From the NCBI GenBank assembly GCA_000697055.1, contig JNDT01001581.1:1-64000 (forward strand): a DNA stretch of 64,000 nt, in the 5' to 3' direction. Below, piece after piece: positions 12,450 through 24,486 of this stretch (positions within the stretch are counted from its first letter, which is position 1; each line of letters begins with the position of its first letter). The notes beneath the pieces were generated by a model. It searched no databases, was not told the origin of the DNA, and saw only the letters and a program-made list of their open reading frames with translations. The DNA comes from Saksenaea vasiformis B4078 (taxonomy: Eukaryota; Mucoromycota; Mucoromycetes; Mucorales; Saksenaeaceae). Made by a program: the position numbers and the translations under genes.

Positions 12450-12815
12450 CTGTGTATTGTGCGTTTGACGAATGAAGAGAAAAACAGGATTTCATCAAGC
12501 TGCTGTAATAACCAAGAGAGATTGCAAGCAAAACTTCGGCGCATTTAAGAACTGTCTATAACGTCTTACATAACTGTGAAACGCGAAGTTCGGTTGAACG
12601 ATCGAAAGGATCTGGAAGGCCAAAAATACTGTGGCAGCGTAAAATTCGAGGCTTAATGAGAGAGGAAGATAAGTCGCCGCGCAACATGAAATGAAATTGC
12701 AGATGCACTGCCGGTCGAAAGTCAACAAGTCATCTAAGCAAAGTCTACAACGACGGCTTCCCTAAAAAAAATTCGACCATTAACAAGTGGAAGAAGTTAG
12801 TTTGGACGGATTAAA
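12450..12815 (+). pseudogene. Tc1/mariner-type transposase relic (DNA-binding N-terminus)
   Basis: Reading across frames, the region gives RTVYNVLHNCETRSSVERSK followed by GSGRPKIL..RKIRGLMREE, the paired helix-turn-helix and GRPRKL linker of Tc1-family transposases. After a gap it gives KWKKLVWTD, the block that precedes the first catalytic Asp (usually W..V.WSDE). Several stops interrupt it and no C-terminal DDE part is seen downstream. It is a dead, truncated fragment lying between the PLC-like gene and the second Fanzor. Confidence 0.6.
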
Positions 12816-13253
12816 TGCCGTTTGGAAAAATGAACTCTCCAAGTGCTCGTCTCCAATGTCTTGCGTATGAAGCAGACAAAGATGCACCTATAGCTGAATA
12901 TCAATCTTTGCAGAATGAAGTGATCCGCTTACTACATTTAATCCAGTCGGATGCTAGTTTGATGTAGAAAACTGTAAGCGTGGCGGGATTGATAAAGTAC
13001 AAAATGCTGTCAGCTGAGCACCAGCTTGATTTGGAAAATTTATCAGACAAAGAAGCGTTATGATATATAATACACCGTTACTTTGAAAACTCTATCTTCC
13101 ATTTCAAAGGATGTCACCGAAAAAAAAGCAAAAAGGGTGCTTTTGTAGCGATGCATTTAAGTTTGAAAATGCGTGCTCTGATAACAGGTCTTTAGGAAAG
13201 AGAAAGCGATAATAACAGAAAAGTCGCCCAGTCCGGGTACATCGTAAGTTGGA
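12816..13253. other. Intergenic region upstream of the second Fanzor
   Basis: It holds a 50-codon ATG ORF (12815-12967) that continues in frame past one TAG to about 13063. No family is recognised. It could be debris or an unrecognised 5' part of the Fanzor locus. Confidence 0.35.
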
Positions 13254-16200
13254 ATGAAAGAGCACTCAGTATTGCTCATGAATACATCTCCAAGTGAGAC
13301 AGAGGACATAGAACTTCAGGCGGCTATCACAGAGAGCCGCCGCGTAGCCAGTCATAGTGGAACATCGGAGGCAGGTCCCTCCACCGTATCGGTATGGCCT
13401 CGCCAGCTGCTGCCAGCTAAATCTGCCCGTCGTCCCGAGCCCGTCGGACATCGCTACTCTGGTATGTCGCCTTTGGATATAATCCTACAGAAAAAGCGTG
13501 AAAAGGCGGAAAAGCTTGAACAAGAGGCAAAGGAGCAAGAACAAGGTAGTGCCATGATACTTCCCTCACAAAGCTAGCTCACATACCCTTATTATCTGAT
13601 AGTTGTATGCAAGCGATGCCATATATTAGGCCACCGCGATGCCCGAAGCCGGCAATGTCCCTTAAACAAAAACTTTGACCCTACTGCTCAGGACGGCAAG
13701 CACAATAGATGATATTTTATCTATTTTCTAATACATATTCGTAGACAATACAGCATTCAGGAGCCATCGTAAGCGAAAGCTTTCTGAGGCTGAGAAAACA
13801 GTAGGGAAAGCTGAGAGACGTCGGGGAAAACGTCAGCATAGAGAAGCCGTTCAAAACGTAGACGAGTTGAAACGGTATCCTACCTGTGTTGCAAAAGGGT
13901 GCTACGATGATCAAGTCCCTCACGCCTTCCGGCGACATCGACAGTGCCCATACCATATTGAGTCACTCGAAGAGAGGCTCAAACATACATTGGGTGACAA
14001 ATACCAGATATTTGTCCGAAAGATCGGCCTAAGCACCGTGTTACAGCAAACACCAAACCAGAGTGCTGAATTTATACGACAGTCGACGACTTGGTCGATT
14101 TTCAGTGAGAAGTGCTGTCAAATCTCTCTGTTTTGCTTCATATTATGTGCTGCAAGTTTTGGCTTCTAACCGCGAACCAATGCCTATTCTTTTTTCACAA
14201 ACATTCTTCTATGCTTGTATCCAGCTGGTGCTTGGTACATCGATCACAAGCAAAAACCGAAAACTTCCACGAACCGACATGAGACGGTCCTTCCAAGAAT
14301 TTCATAGCCAATTTCCATCCTGTCTTGTAACAAGCCGTGATCTACCTTATGCGCACGCAATGACATCTCTGGCCGTGCAATCGGCGACTATATTCGTCAA
14401 TTCCGTCACAGAACCATTTGAATCTCGCACAATCAAATATTTCTTTTTTAAGTTACGAGACCTAGTACAGTACATACTCACAACCATCTTCTTTACGAGA
14501 GTTATTCATCATTATCATATAGGAAATTACAAAGAAAGATGCGAATGTGATGGCTTGTTACATCTACGACCGTCTATCATTGGTGCAACCTCCAAGTTGG
14601 CCATCCACCGTTCGGCGCACCAATGCGTTGCAAACGGCCGTTCGTGATATCATTCAAGGTTGCCGTCCTCGTCTTCCTCCTGGCCGAATTACTTTGGAAA
14701 CTCTCTCAGCACATCCCGAGAAATATCTGCCTTTCTTGTATGATATTCTGCAAGGGTTAGAAACATATAACAGGGGAGAAGTGGCACTTGCTGAAGAAGT
14801 CCAAACAATTGCAAATTGTAGTTGGGCTTACTCTGTCATCCGAACTCTGGATAAATTCGCTGGTCTAGGCCGCCGATATCGTTCTCGACTGGTTACAAGG
14901 ATAGTTAACGCTGTCAATTCCTCGCAACCAACACCTCTTGTTGCAGAGCGCTTGTCGCAAGGAACACTTTGGCAGCTGGAGAATACTGTTGAAACAGCAA
15001 GGGCCCAAATACGAAATTCAAAGCGATACTTACAAGAACTCCAGCAGCGAGGTTCCACAAGCATAAGGCGGAAGGAGTGCTTTTTACCTGAATCCTTCTT
15101 AACAGCGAAGCAACGTCGCGTGTTTTCCTTGATGCCAATGTATGGTCTCAGAAGGCAGTATGTCACTATCGATGTCCAAACGTTTCGACAGTTACTACGT
15201 CAGAGCAATATCCCTCTAATTGCGGAACCAGAGGGCGATGACCGGACTACAGCACAGTATAAAACGGCAACACGGCAGTTCGCATCAATCATGGACTTTA
15301 ACAAGATCCGTTGCAGAAGGTAAGAACGAGAAAAATTAGCAGCGCGTTTTTAACGCATTGAAATAGTTTGTTAGAAGATTTGGAGTCGGATAATCCCCCT
15401 GAGATTTTCACGAATCTACTGAGAACTGTTGGTTACGCAGTCAATTTTGTGTTCGCTCGTGGCATTCATGAGAACGATCGTTTACCTGATCTCGAGACTA
15501 GTGATTTTGACACCTGGGACCTGGAACATTCGTTCGAGCTGTGGGGCGCCGACCCCGGTATGACGGAAGTTTATGTCGCCAGCAACGGTCATGGCACAAA
15601 CTCGCATGAGCAACGAAGGATGTCAACCGCAGAATTCTACACGATGGCTGGATATCGAAAGACGAATGCCAAAGTTCTGCAAATGAAACGAGAAGAAATA
15701 CAAGCAATTGAACAATGAATTACGACTAACAAAACAGCCGACATTGAGACCTTGACTACATTCGTGCGGTCACTTTTATCGCGATTACCGCAACTTTTCC
15801 GTTTTTACGATGAAAGACTTACATCTCTGAGATTTCTCAACTATATCGGCAAACAGCGAGCAGAAGCTGAGATGATCAATATCTTTTTGGACGGCGGAAA
15901 AAAGTACAATAGACGGAGGCTAACAACAAAACGACAAAAACACAATCAAGAGACTAAATCCAGACGAAGAAACCAATGGAAGAGAAAAAAGAAAGGCACC
16001 AAGTATGTTCCTGAACGAGCAATCATTGTACCTTTATTTGCTTATATATCTAAATTTTGTAGAAAACTGAAAAGAGATAATCCAAAGACGAGGTATTGAA
16101 ATGTGTTTAGATACTCGGGATCGGTTTACCAGATATACTGTAGAAAATGGCGTAAAGCACCATTGTCAGCACCAAGCAACAAGATCTCTTTAATTGCCAA

Positions 16201-16579
16201 GTTCCAGACCAGTATGCGTGGAAAGGTGTCAGGCCTCGCTGACAGATGTCGCAAGATACTCAAGCGTGCTGAGCGGCAAGGCTTGTTGGTGATGGTGAAT
16301 ATGAAAGAGTACAACACATCCAAGGTACAGCCCTCATTGTGCATACGGTCCGGTTGAACTAATTCTTATGTTTTTCCTTTTTAGGTGTACTCATTCTGCC
16401 GCAACAAGAGCCTCGAAAACCTGCAGCTGGATAACATTGAGGGAACGTTGTACAGTGTACTCGCTTGTAATAACTGTGGTACACTGTGGCAGCGCGATGT
16501 CAATGCCAGCCGCAACATGCACTATATTGCCACGGTGGAAGCTGGTGGTCAAGAACGTCCAGCCATATTCCTTCCGTAG
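13254..16579 (+). pseudogene. Second Fanzor lineage (WGADPG type), nonsense-interrupted
   Basis: Multi-exon Fanzor read from splice signals: 13254-13545, about 13604-13695, 13745-14464, 14523-15319, 15367-about 15997, about 16059-16324 and 16385-16579. The N-terminus has a CKRCHILGH..QCPLN zinc knuckle, then a second Cys/His cluster (CVAKGC..HAFRRHRQCPYH). The catalytic part shows FELWGADPGMTEVYVAS (RuvC-I Asp), RFLNYIGKQRAEAEMINI, GGKKY, a basic linker, VNMKEYNTSK (alternative Glu), a zinc ribbon (VYSFC..CNNC) and WQRDVNASRNM (RuvC-III Asp). Lesions: an in-frame TGA at 15716, a frame change near 14060-14110 with no matching intron, and the first zinc-ribbon Cys appears as Tyr. The intron at 13696 has a GC donor. 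It is probably a recently dead copy. It shares architecture with the locus at 48.7-51.6 kb rather than with the one at 3.2 kb. Confidence 0.8.
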
Positions 16580-16994
16580 CTCTCTATCCGTGTAACAAAA
16601 ACACGCTAGAAGTTTACAGGTCAGCCATGTTTTATGTCAGGCGACTGTAGTCTCGATTCAAGAAAATGATTAAGGCCCTATCATGGATCATAGGAATATA
16701 GCATAGCAATTCATATTACCAAACTGTTTCTGGAGGATCTAAAATCCCATGCCCGCGCTAACTATGGGATTCACGTCATTGAAATACGTGCTTGTCATCC
16801 AAGCATACGCCACAACGCAAGAGTTCTCGCTGTTTCCCAATTTCTTATTAGTATCATAACCAAGGATTTAATTGTACAAGCATAGTCACCCAGATATGGG
16901 CCAAATATTACACAGTATTTTTTTAGATGTTATTCTGTATCAGAGTTAATGAAGTTGCATGCGACGCCGGTCTTCAGTCGATAGCGTTTCTATA
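16580..16994. other. Intergenic region between Fanzor and CHFR-like gene
   Basis: About 415 bp between two convergent loci with no recognised feature. If the second Fanzor had a guide RNA, its template would be expected in the first part of this interval, but no strong hairpin stands out. Confidence 0.4.
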
Positions 16995-18691
16995 TCAAAC
17001 AGAAAAGCAAATTGCGTTATTTCCATGTCTGCTGGTGGTTTGAGTCAATATACCGTGTAAGTGATTAAGTCTTCTTGCATGTGCTACGATAAAAGGATAT
17101 GTCAACAACACGATTTATTGCATAATACTGGGCCACTTACTTTGTTTATGCCATTGTGTTCGACAGGCCATTCCCCACCAGCACTTTTCCCGATATTGTA
17201 AACGTTCTACTCCGCATTATTAGCAACATGAATGGGCAGCATTAGGACTCACCAGGTAGCTCGTCATACGGCACTGATTTCCAGTAACCAAAAAATTGAC
17301 CGTTGACAACATTCACAGCGCATGTATAACAAGCTCTTAAGTTTTGAGATGGCTTATTTCGTTGTCCATGCGCCCCTGAACGTTCCCGTGTTTCGGCATT
17401 TGCCGTTCGTCGATGCGATATATCTGTGTCTCGATTGGAATAGAGGTCGCGCGCTGCACCTGATAATTCCGTAGCGGTGTCTACAATTCGTTTATTTTTA
17501 AGCTGATAGAACGTTCTGTTGACTTACGGCAGACATATGCTCGCGAATCTAACATTTCGAGGCAGACTTTCCACGCATCCCTCCATGTCATATTTTTTGA
17601 TTCCAGATATTCCTGTAGATATTCGATTTCCGAGGTGTTCAGGTGCCCTTCTTCTGGAGAATCCAAGCATTCGATGTCGCAGATCATCGCATTGATGTCG
17701 GCGATATCTAATTCCATAGATCAATACACATATTGCAATGAAACGGAAAAACATGTACCTTTAAGTGCATATAGTTTACGATGTTCATTTGTCGCTGGGC
17801 AGCCCCAGTACATATCGCACGAAACTGTACCACAGAAACTACCTATATTGTTTGTAAATAAACGAACGGGTCATTCATTCTACGCACAAGCCTGATCAAG
17901 TGCGGGTAAGCCGAACGGGCCACGTGCAGGCATATAACCCTCACAAAAGATGCACAATATATGTCCTGGTGGGTTCATTCGATGTCGCGTGTTGTCTGCT
18001 GTGATTGGGATGGGACATGTATACCCAGTGTTGTTGCGGGGAATACATGATCTGCAAGGTCTGGAGAGAGATCAATCAATGATCATAGGAAATGACATGA
18101 ATAATGCCTTACTGTATGGAAGAATTGAGCATGTAAGCCAGAGAGGGCGTTGTCTGAAGCACATGTCAAAAGAGAAAACTAAATAACAGCAATCGAGGAC
18201 ATACCGCTAAATAGCCTATTGAAGAAGCGCCTTGATTTGCCGATGGAGCTACGGAACTTTCCGACTGTGTTGTGCGCGGAGTAGTCGATGCTTGTGTCGA
18301 TTTGAGGTAAATTTGCAAAATATTGTCAACCATGAAGTTTTTGCGCATGCCATGGACCCTTTCTCTACAGATCGGACAACGCGTTGTCTGACCCTGAATA
18401 CTGTGTATGCATTGTTTTAATGTTACATGGATCAACGAACAATAAGAAAACTTAGGGACTCACAGTGGGAGGTTATCCAAACAGTTTGAACAGAACGTAT
18501 GTAGACAAGGAACAAAAGAAACAGGATTTGAATAGATATCCTGACAGACAGCTGTAACATGCATAAAAACTATGAGATCCCCATTACAGATCCCTATTAG
18601 TACGCTTACCGCACGTTAATTCGGCTGCCATTTCATCCTGACATGTGTGATGAGATCTCTCATTCTGATGCGTCTGTGTACCTGTCTCCAT
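16995..18691 (-). CDS. CHFR-like RING ubiquitin ligase with Cys-rich domain and PBZ finger
   Basis: The exons read on the minus strand give LTCAVCQDIYSNPVSFVPCL then HTFCSNCLDNLP and RCPICRERVHGMRKNF (a complete C3HC4 RING). These are followed by a cysteine-rich region (PCRSC..GYTCP..HILCIFCEGYMPAR..CDMYWGC) and a helical segment (SEIEYLQEYLESKNMTW). After that come ACYTCAVNV..YWKSVPYDELP and a terminal CWWGMACRTQ..HARRLNH. The order matches CHFR-type E3 ligases, where the last module is the poly(ADP-ribose)-binding zinc finger (C2H2). CHFR acts in a mitotic stress checkpoint. Clear exon edges include 18464-18551, 18205-18400 and the last exon ending at 16995. The start at 18691 (an ATG) is tentative: a usual N-terminal FHA domain was not resolved upstream (18.7-19.5 kb), so the gene may extend further. 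Confidence 0.78.
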
Positions 18692-20200
18692 TTCGCATCG
18701 GTGTTCATTTAGCAAAAATGTCAGGTATAGACCAAAGGCGAGGAAGAAAAAAGATCAGCCTTATTTTTATTCTTTCAAATTTGGCCCTGCGCCTCTCGCA
18801 ACAGGTGGTACTGACTGAGCCTTGTGGCACACCACACAGAGTCGCCGAAGAACTCTAGTTCCCATATCCCTTACCAGAAGCCATGGCTGTGCTACTGCCA
18901 CATCGTGCGTAATCTATCTAGTAATGTCCAGATAGATGCACCATTCTATTTTTATCCAATATAATTCCCTTTGTTAATAAGATGTCTATGGTACCAACGT
19001 TTGGAGTAACACAAGGTTTTAGGCTCCACTCATTAGAAAATGCTTTCTGCCAGCGTTTGTCTAACAATGATTGCTTGTAGGAGTACCAGAACGAAGCGAT
19101 CCAAGATGTAATCGCATACCTGCAGTGATATATTATGAGACAAGTTACACGCTTCATTCGTACGCGTTAAAAACGCGAAACAAAACGTACGGAGCTATAC
19201 CTATATCGGATGTTCCGCAGAATACACCTCTTTTTCGGTAAATGAAACCTTTACTTCGCGAAACTTTACAATAAAGCTTATACGTGAAATCGGGGCATCG
19301 ACTTCTGACAATAACATATTTGCAGAAAATGTTTGGTGGGGTTGCTTGGCTGAAGATCGGCTGCAATGACCGTAAGCTCTTGATGCCGCTTGCCAGAATT
19401 TTTTTTCCTTTTACTTTGTGTTAGCCCCGATAGAGAAGCAGGTGTCAAATATGGCTGCTTAGGTAATACTATACCAAAACTGTCTTGGTTGAACGCAATG
19501 GGAGATAGTTAGATCTCTTTGCTCCATACGATAATAGCTGAGATTAATTCCTTCCCTTTTTTGTCCACTTTTTCCCCAGCTCATAGTGGCACACAGGCAC
19601 TTGCAACTTTGGATCCAACGCCTGAAGAGGCGCACGCATGCGTTCCGCCCATTTAAGTTATTCAACTGTGTGGGATGCATACGCCAATTATCTTAACAAT
19701 TTTGGCTCGGCAATGCTACCACAACAGCCAACTTAAAAGGGTAGCGCAAGCGCATTGCAGACAATACCAAAAAAGACATTCATGTTTCTTCTCCAAAGAC
19801 GTGCTAGATATATGAATTCTCTAACTAGTTAACTGATGTTCACCGTCAATAGACGCAAGTTTGAATGGTGACGGCGGATTATTGTTACGTCTAGCCATAT
19901 GTAAAAATACGCCACGAACATATGCAGCAGCCATTGCACCGCGGCGCTACCAGTGCTGTAGACTTGGCTTTTTCACAAATGAAAACAGCGTGGATTTTGC
20001 CAGCTTAACCGTAAGCATATGGCTTTTCTTGTGCACCTTTCAAGTTTGAGAAGAGAAGCGCGCATCAATTACGATGATACGTGTAGACACCTATAAGGAG
20101 ATGCCATAGGATCATAAAGTACCTTCTTTCTTAAAGTAGCTACCTTGAGCGGCTTTGAAATATTTCTGCCCTAGCAGATCTCTTCCCCGTAGTCGAATCC
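18692..20200. other. Unassigned stretch upstream of the CHFR-like gene
   Basis: Short ORFs occur on both strands (for example 19154-19366 and 18918-19157 on the minus strand). An FHA-encoding exon for the CHFR-like gene was looked for here and not convincingly found. No repeat was recognised. Confidence 0.35.
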
Positions 20201-20241
20201 GGGAAGATTGTATTGACAAAACCAATGATTAACGGCTTAGG

Positions 20242-20685
20242 CCATGGGAAAAACCAACGGGAAAAATACTGGTTAATACCAAGTTTAGGCACTTTTCCCG
20301 GCGTGAAAAAAAAAAAATCGGTATTTATCTACATCAATCCGGATTTCTTAAGATCTACCCGTCGTGTACCAGTATCTCCACGTCATCTCCTGGTGTTCCT
20401 GCATATTTCTCTCATTTCTCTGCAATTTCCTGTTACCTTGATCAGTGGACGTACTGCAGTCTACAAAAAAAAAACGCAATTTCTTAAGACAGGAAATTGC
20501 ATAAAGTCTCCCACTTGTATTGCTCACTTATCAACGACAACCAATGAGGTGGACTCGGTATTACTACGTATTTCTAAGTATTTTACCGTCGCGATGGCAG
20601 ATAATTGCGGGAAAACTTCTTAAAATCGGTATTTCTCGTAGCTGTCTACATTTCTCTGCATGTATCGGTCAAGTCTTTCCCATAG
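20242..20685. repeat. Possible foldback/MITE-like element
   Basis: The ends are similar inverted sequences: CCATGGGAAAAAC on the left and the complement of CTATGGGAAAGAC on the right (11 of 13 match). Inside is a perfect 13-bp inverted repeat (20421-20433, TGCAATTTCCTGT, with 20489-20501), and several short TATTTCT-like and CGGGAAAA motifs recur. Homopolymer A runs are present. A 136-codon ORF in the interval has no recognisable domain. The boundaries are uncertain. Confidence 0.35.
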
Positions 20686-20839
20686 TGTTATACTGATCTT
20701 CCTTTCGGTCGTTTGGTTCAAGAATTCGGAACTGTTCGCGGGATACGCATTTTCGAATAGATTTCGCAGTACCTTCGTTATATCTTTCGCTTTCACGCAA
20801 AAGATGGTTGGCAGCTTTACTGTTTATTGAAAAACATTT

Positions 20840-20999
20840 TACGCTACTCTAAATAAATTATGCGTTCATGAAGAGCCGAGTTTGCGCTAAGAAAATAATT
20901 GAATATGCGATCATTAGTTAATGAATTGGAAACAAAATCACATGTTTACTTTCATCAACTTGGTCCTCAAATAGACGCATAATTTATTGGAGCAGCATA
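20840..20999. repeat. MITE-like element, 160 bp
   Basis: The two ends form an imperfect inverted repeat of about 34 bp sharing the core AATAAATTATGCGT (left arm from 20840, right arm to 20999), around an AT-rich centre. No coding capacity. The arms fit a non-autonomous DNA transposon; no clear target-site duplication was found. Confidence 0.55.
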
Positions 21000-21878
21000 A
21001 AAAATCATTCACGGTTAGTAAATGGAAAATACTTTGATGTCAATTTACTTACCCCGAAGGTAATCAGGCCAAAGAGCCTAGGCCAAGCCCGCACTTGAGT
21101 CCGGTGGAGTAATAAGATTGTAAGCCGTGCAGAGGACTTGAAGCAATGCGAACGTGTGGCGAGTTTCTGTTGTGGATGATGGATAAGGCAGCGTGCGATA
21201 ATACTTGCTTACCTGGTGGTGAACAGGGGTTACATCACGGGCGGGACGGTTCGGGACAGAGGTCATGCAGGCTAAACAATAGACGGAAAAACATGAATAA
21301 TTCTATATGTATAAATTGACATCCTTACCGGAGACGTTAAAGATGAACAGAGACAAAGAAAAAAGGAAATTCGTGCGTTCCTTTAAGTATGTACTATTTG
21401 GGTGGAACTTATGCTTATCTTGAAACATTTGTACTGCCTTCCGATGGGATACAGGAATACCATCGCTGAAACACTTCAATGCAACAATGGAGTTACTCAG
21501 GTGTGAATTATACTCCTTGGATTAACGCAAAATAAACCACTTCTCACCGCAAAGACGCATCACTTTCCAGCGCAAAAGTTATTCAGCTAGGACGCTATGT
21601 GACATTTATATGATGCTAATGCTCAGTCATTTTCAGTATTCACTCATATTTGCCTGTTTAATCTTCATTGAATTTTGCAAACCTCTATTGATAGATGTTA
21701 GCTTGACACTTTTTTTTACGTACCTCATCTCACAATCATAAAACCCAGCAATAGTTTCATGATACAGCAAACGAGTGAGTGGTTGAAGAGAGATGTTCGC
21801 TAGATCCGCTGTCCTGATCGACGGAATTTTGTGGAACATTGGTCTTTTGTCCTTCCATAACTTCAAATATCTTATTGC
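21000..21878. other. Non-coding stretch
   Basis: Short ORFs only, none with a recognisable motif. Confidence 0.4.
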
Positions 21879-21974
21879 CACTACGGGAAAAAATCTTAAC
21901 TGTTGTATAATCTTGGAAAAATCTTAGAAAACCAACAAGATTCAAGATTTTTCCAAGATGTTGTTCCCGTAGTG
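21879..21974. repeat. MITE, 96 bp, CACTACGGGAA termini
   Basis: It begins CACTACGGGAA and ends TTCCCGTAGTG, an 11-bp terminal inverted repeat (one mismatch allowed beyond that). The interior repeats AATCTT/AAGATT words, so most of the element can fold on itself. A related element with the same right terminus lies at 58.18-58.28 kb. Confidence 0.6.
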
Positions 21975-23752
21975 TTATCCTCGGTCTTCTTGATGTTCTC
22001 CGCCATGATAAGAGTTTGCTCTTCAATATTCGGATGAAAAGATCAATTTTTGAAATTGTTATATTAAGCTTGTAATATTGGTAAGCTTAGATACTGTAGG
22101 GCAGTAGCCTGGTACAACCCTTTGAGGCTGTTAGGCGTGTTTGTTTCAATTAGCTTATCTGCTAATTTGTATGAATCAGTCTTTCATCACTAATATGGAT
22201 TATCGTATGGACCAATAATAGTGATGGTACAGTGCTACATTAATGTACTGAACTCGGTGATGAGTCTGTTATGGCTGACAAGGTCTACTTGAGAAGTCCA
22301 CTGTATGTGGGAACACAATAATCCCGATCTTTCCTGTTATGGAACGCAATTCTTTCAAGATGGATATTGTGACAGTCAATATATAGCACATTATCATTGC
22401 ATTTCCACAGTTTGTTTGACACTGTAGCTACTATGTAAGACCATTTCCTGGACCGCAACATCTGCATTTCATGCTTATATGGAACTTCGACTTGTCAAGC
22501 AAGGTGCAATCTTCTTCCGTAGTCAATTTCGGTCTTGCGCCATGGCAACGACAGCTGCTCTAGGGCAATCGACGGATTCTAAGATAACTGATGGTCTCCA
22601 GATTCATATATTTCTTCATCAGCAACGTAGGACTGCTCATCTTCATAAACGTTGCTTTCTCATTTGGAATGTAAAAGTGTAAAAATGGGAGATCTCTTGT
22701 TTCGGAAAAGCTGATAGGTTTATATACGAGGTAGATGTGCCAAGCCTTGTGCGACAATATTTTCTGTGGATTGAGCTCAAACGTTTCTGACCTCTGTTTT
22801 TGTTCAACCTGCAATGTCGAAATTGGCGTGGTACGACATTGAGAGTGCCATTATGCGTAAGCAGTTGAATGACAGCTACGAATCACCAGCGACGTAAGAT
22901 GTGTGTTGATGGCGCCTCATAACAGGGAGCAGCGCCCATATCTCTCTTATTTTTTTTTCTTTTTGCCTGGGTCGCGACTATCCATAAACAATGAGCTATA
23001 AGGAATTGTCATCTGGGTATTTTAGTAAGTAATCAGAGTTGTAACCACTGGGAACATTCTCTTTTCGTACTCTGGTTACATTACCTGTATTCCGTTAAAC
23101 CTTTTGCGTCTTCATTCTTTACCTCTTGTCATATAAATTCATTGATAAATCAATGAGTAACGTGAGACACACAAGGAAACCGACTACCACAAGCTCGTCA
23201 TTCAACACACACACACGTTTTCAGGTTATTATAAGCGTAAATAGTGTCAGCATCCTTTTCTTTCAAAAGATATGCCAAGAGAGCTATCAAGTTCTTGCCA
23301 TAATTGTTCATCTCACTTGCCTAAAATAATAATAATAATAAATGTATTGTATTACGCTTAAGAAACTAAAGATGTTTCTTTCTTTATTATGATAAAGTAA
23401 AGGGCAATGATTTCCTATCATTAGAGTGCCTTTTACACTACAGTAGTGAATGACATGTTTTCTATAACGAGATGCTCCTGGTTACCAGCGGACAACATAG
23501 AATGATCACGTTTCTTCCCAAAAACAACTAAATGAATAGATTTTTCACTGGTCAATATACATTTTACGTTCTATCTTTTTTTTTATTTTTTGTTTGTTTG
23601 TAGCATTCTTTGTTTGCAACAACCTTATCCCAAAAAATATCAATGTTTTTAAACGTAAACGGGTATTTGATTTTCCGTGATTATGATTGGGTTTTGATGA
23701 TGGTGCATTTCACACAGCTTGTCTTTCCGCATCTCCTTCTTTCTTTGAATGA
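21975..23752. other. Non-coding stretch upstream of the forkhead gene
   Basis: No gene is supported. A short (AAT)n microsatellite lies at about 23326-23343. Long T-rich tracts near 23576-23600 precede the forkhead ATG at 23753 and may belong to its promoter. Confidence 0.45.
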
Positions 23753-24426
23753 ATGACGCTTAATGAGACTTTGTCATCGGGCGCAGCCTTGGATGTTGTT
23801 AGCAATCCCGCTAAAGTGGAGTATACGTCGACGTCTCCAGAGAATGACCGTCCGACCATGGCATCCTCCATATGTTCACAGGAAAGTCAACACACCCAGC
23901 CTGAGCCTTTAGCGGAAAAAAAGAAACGGCGACGTCCTCCCTTTTCCTATTCCTCATTGATCGCTCAGGCTATTCTGGCGTCAGAGCATGAACGAATGAC
24001 ACTTCGAGATATCTACAAATGGATCACGGATAATTATCCTGGATTGTATGATGCAGATGACACCGGATGGCAGGTTAGGAACTATAATACTTGGCTTTAT
24101 AAAAGGAGAGAAAAGAAACTCAATAACAAAATCTTGTTTAGAACACGATCCGACATAATTTGTCTTACAACAAAAGCTTTAAAAAGATCCCAAAGTCTGA
24201 GTTCGAGGGTCCCACCTGTCGTGGAAAAGGTGGCTATTGGACTGTCGATCCCAAATATATGTCCAAATTCAGAGGTGCTGTCTCTGCAAGAGGACATACT
24301 TCCCATCACCATCAGAGTAACATTGCAAACCAGCCTATTACCCGACACAAAAAACCACATTCGACTTTATCATTACCCAATTCTCCATCACTTGACAAGA
24401 TGCAGATAAGCAACATACTGAACTAA
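23753..24426 (+). CDS. Small forkhead (FOX) transcription factor
   Basis: Two exons (23753-24073 and 24142-24426) with a 68-bp intron inside the DNA-binding domain, joining GWQ to NTIRHNLS. The product is about 201 residues. The forkhead domain runs from about residue 62 (RRPPFSYSSLIAQAIL) through MTLRDIYKWITDNYP to the recognition helix NTIRHNLSYNKSFKKIP and the wing (GKGGYWTVDP). Forkhead factors bind DNA as monomers in the nucleus. The protein is short for the fungal family: it keeps the DNA-binding domain with brief flanks and lacks an FHA or other partner domain. The start is the first ATG of the frame. The stop lies 60 bp from the stop of the convergent MYSM1-like gene. Confidence 0.9.
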
Positions 24427-24486
24427 GTTAGACATGTTGTTGTTCATTTTATGTACTTTATGCCTATCATACACATTTCCGTTTTA

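Noticed and set aside
12815..12967. 50-codon ORF before the second Fanzor
   Set aside because: No recognisable family; it continues past a stop and is next to transposon debris.
18918..19366. Possible FHA exons for the CHFR-like gene
   Set aside because: No frame shows the GR..S..H..NGT pattern of FHA domains clearly enough.
20213..20623. 136-codon ORF
   Set aside because: It falls in a foldback-like repeat with homopolymer runs and has no domain.
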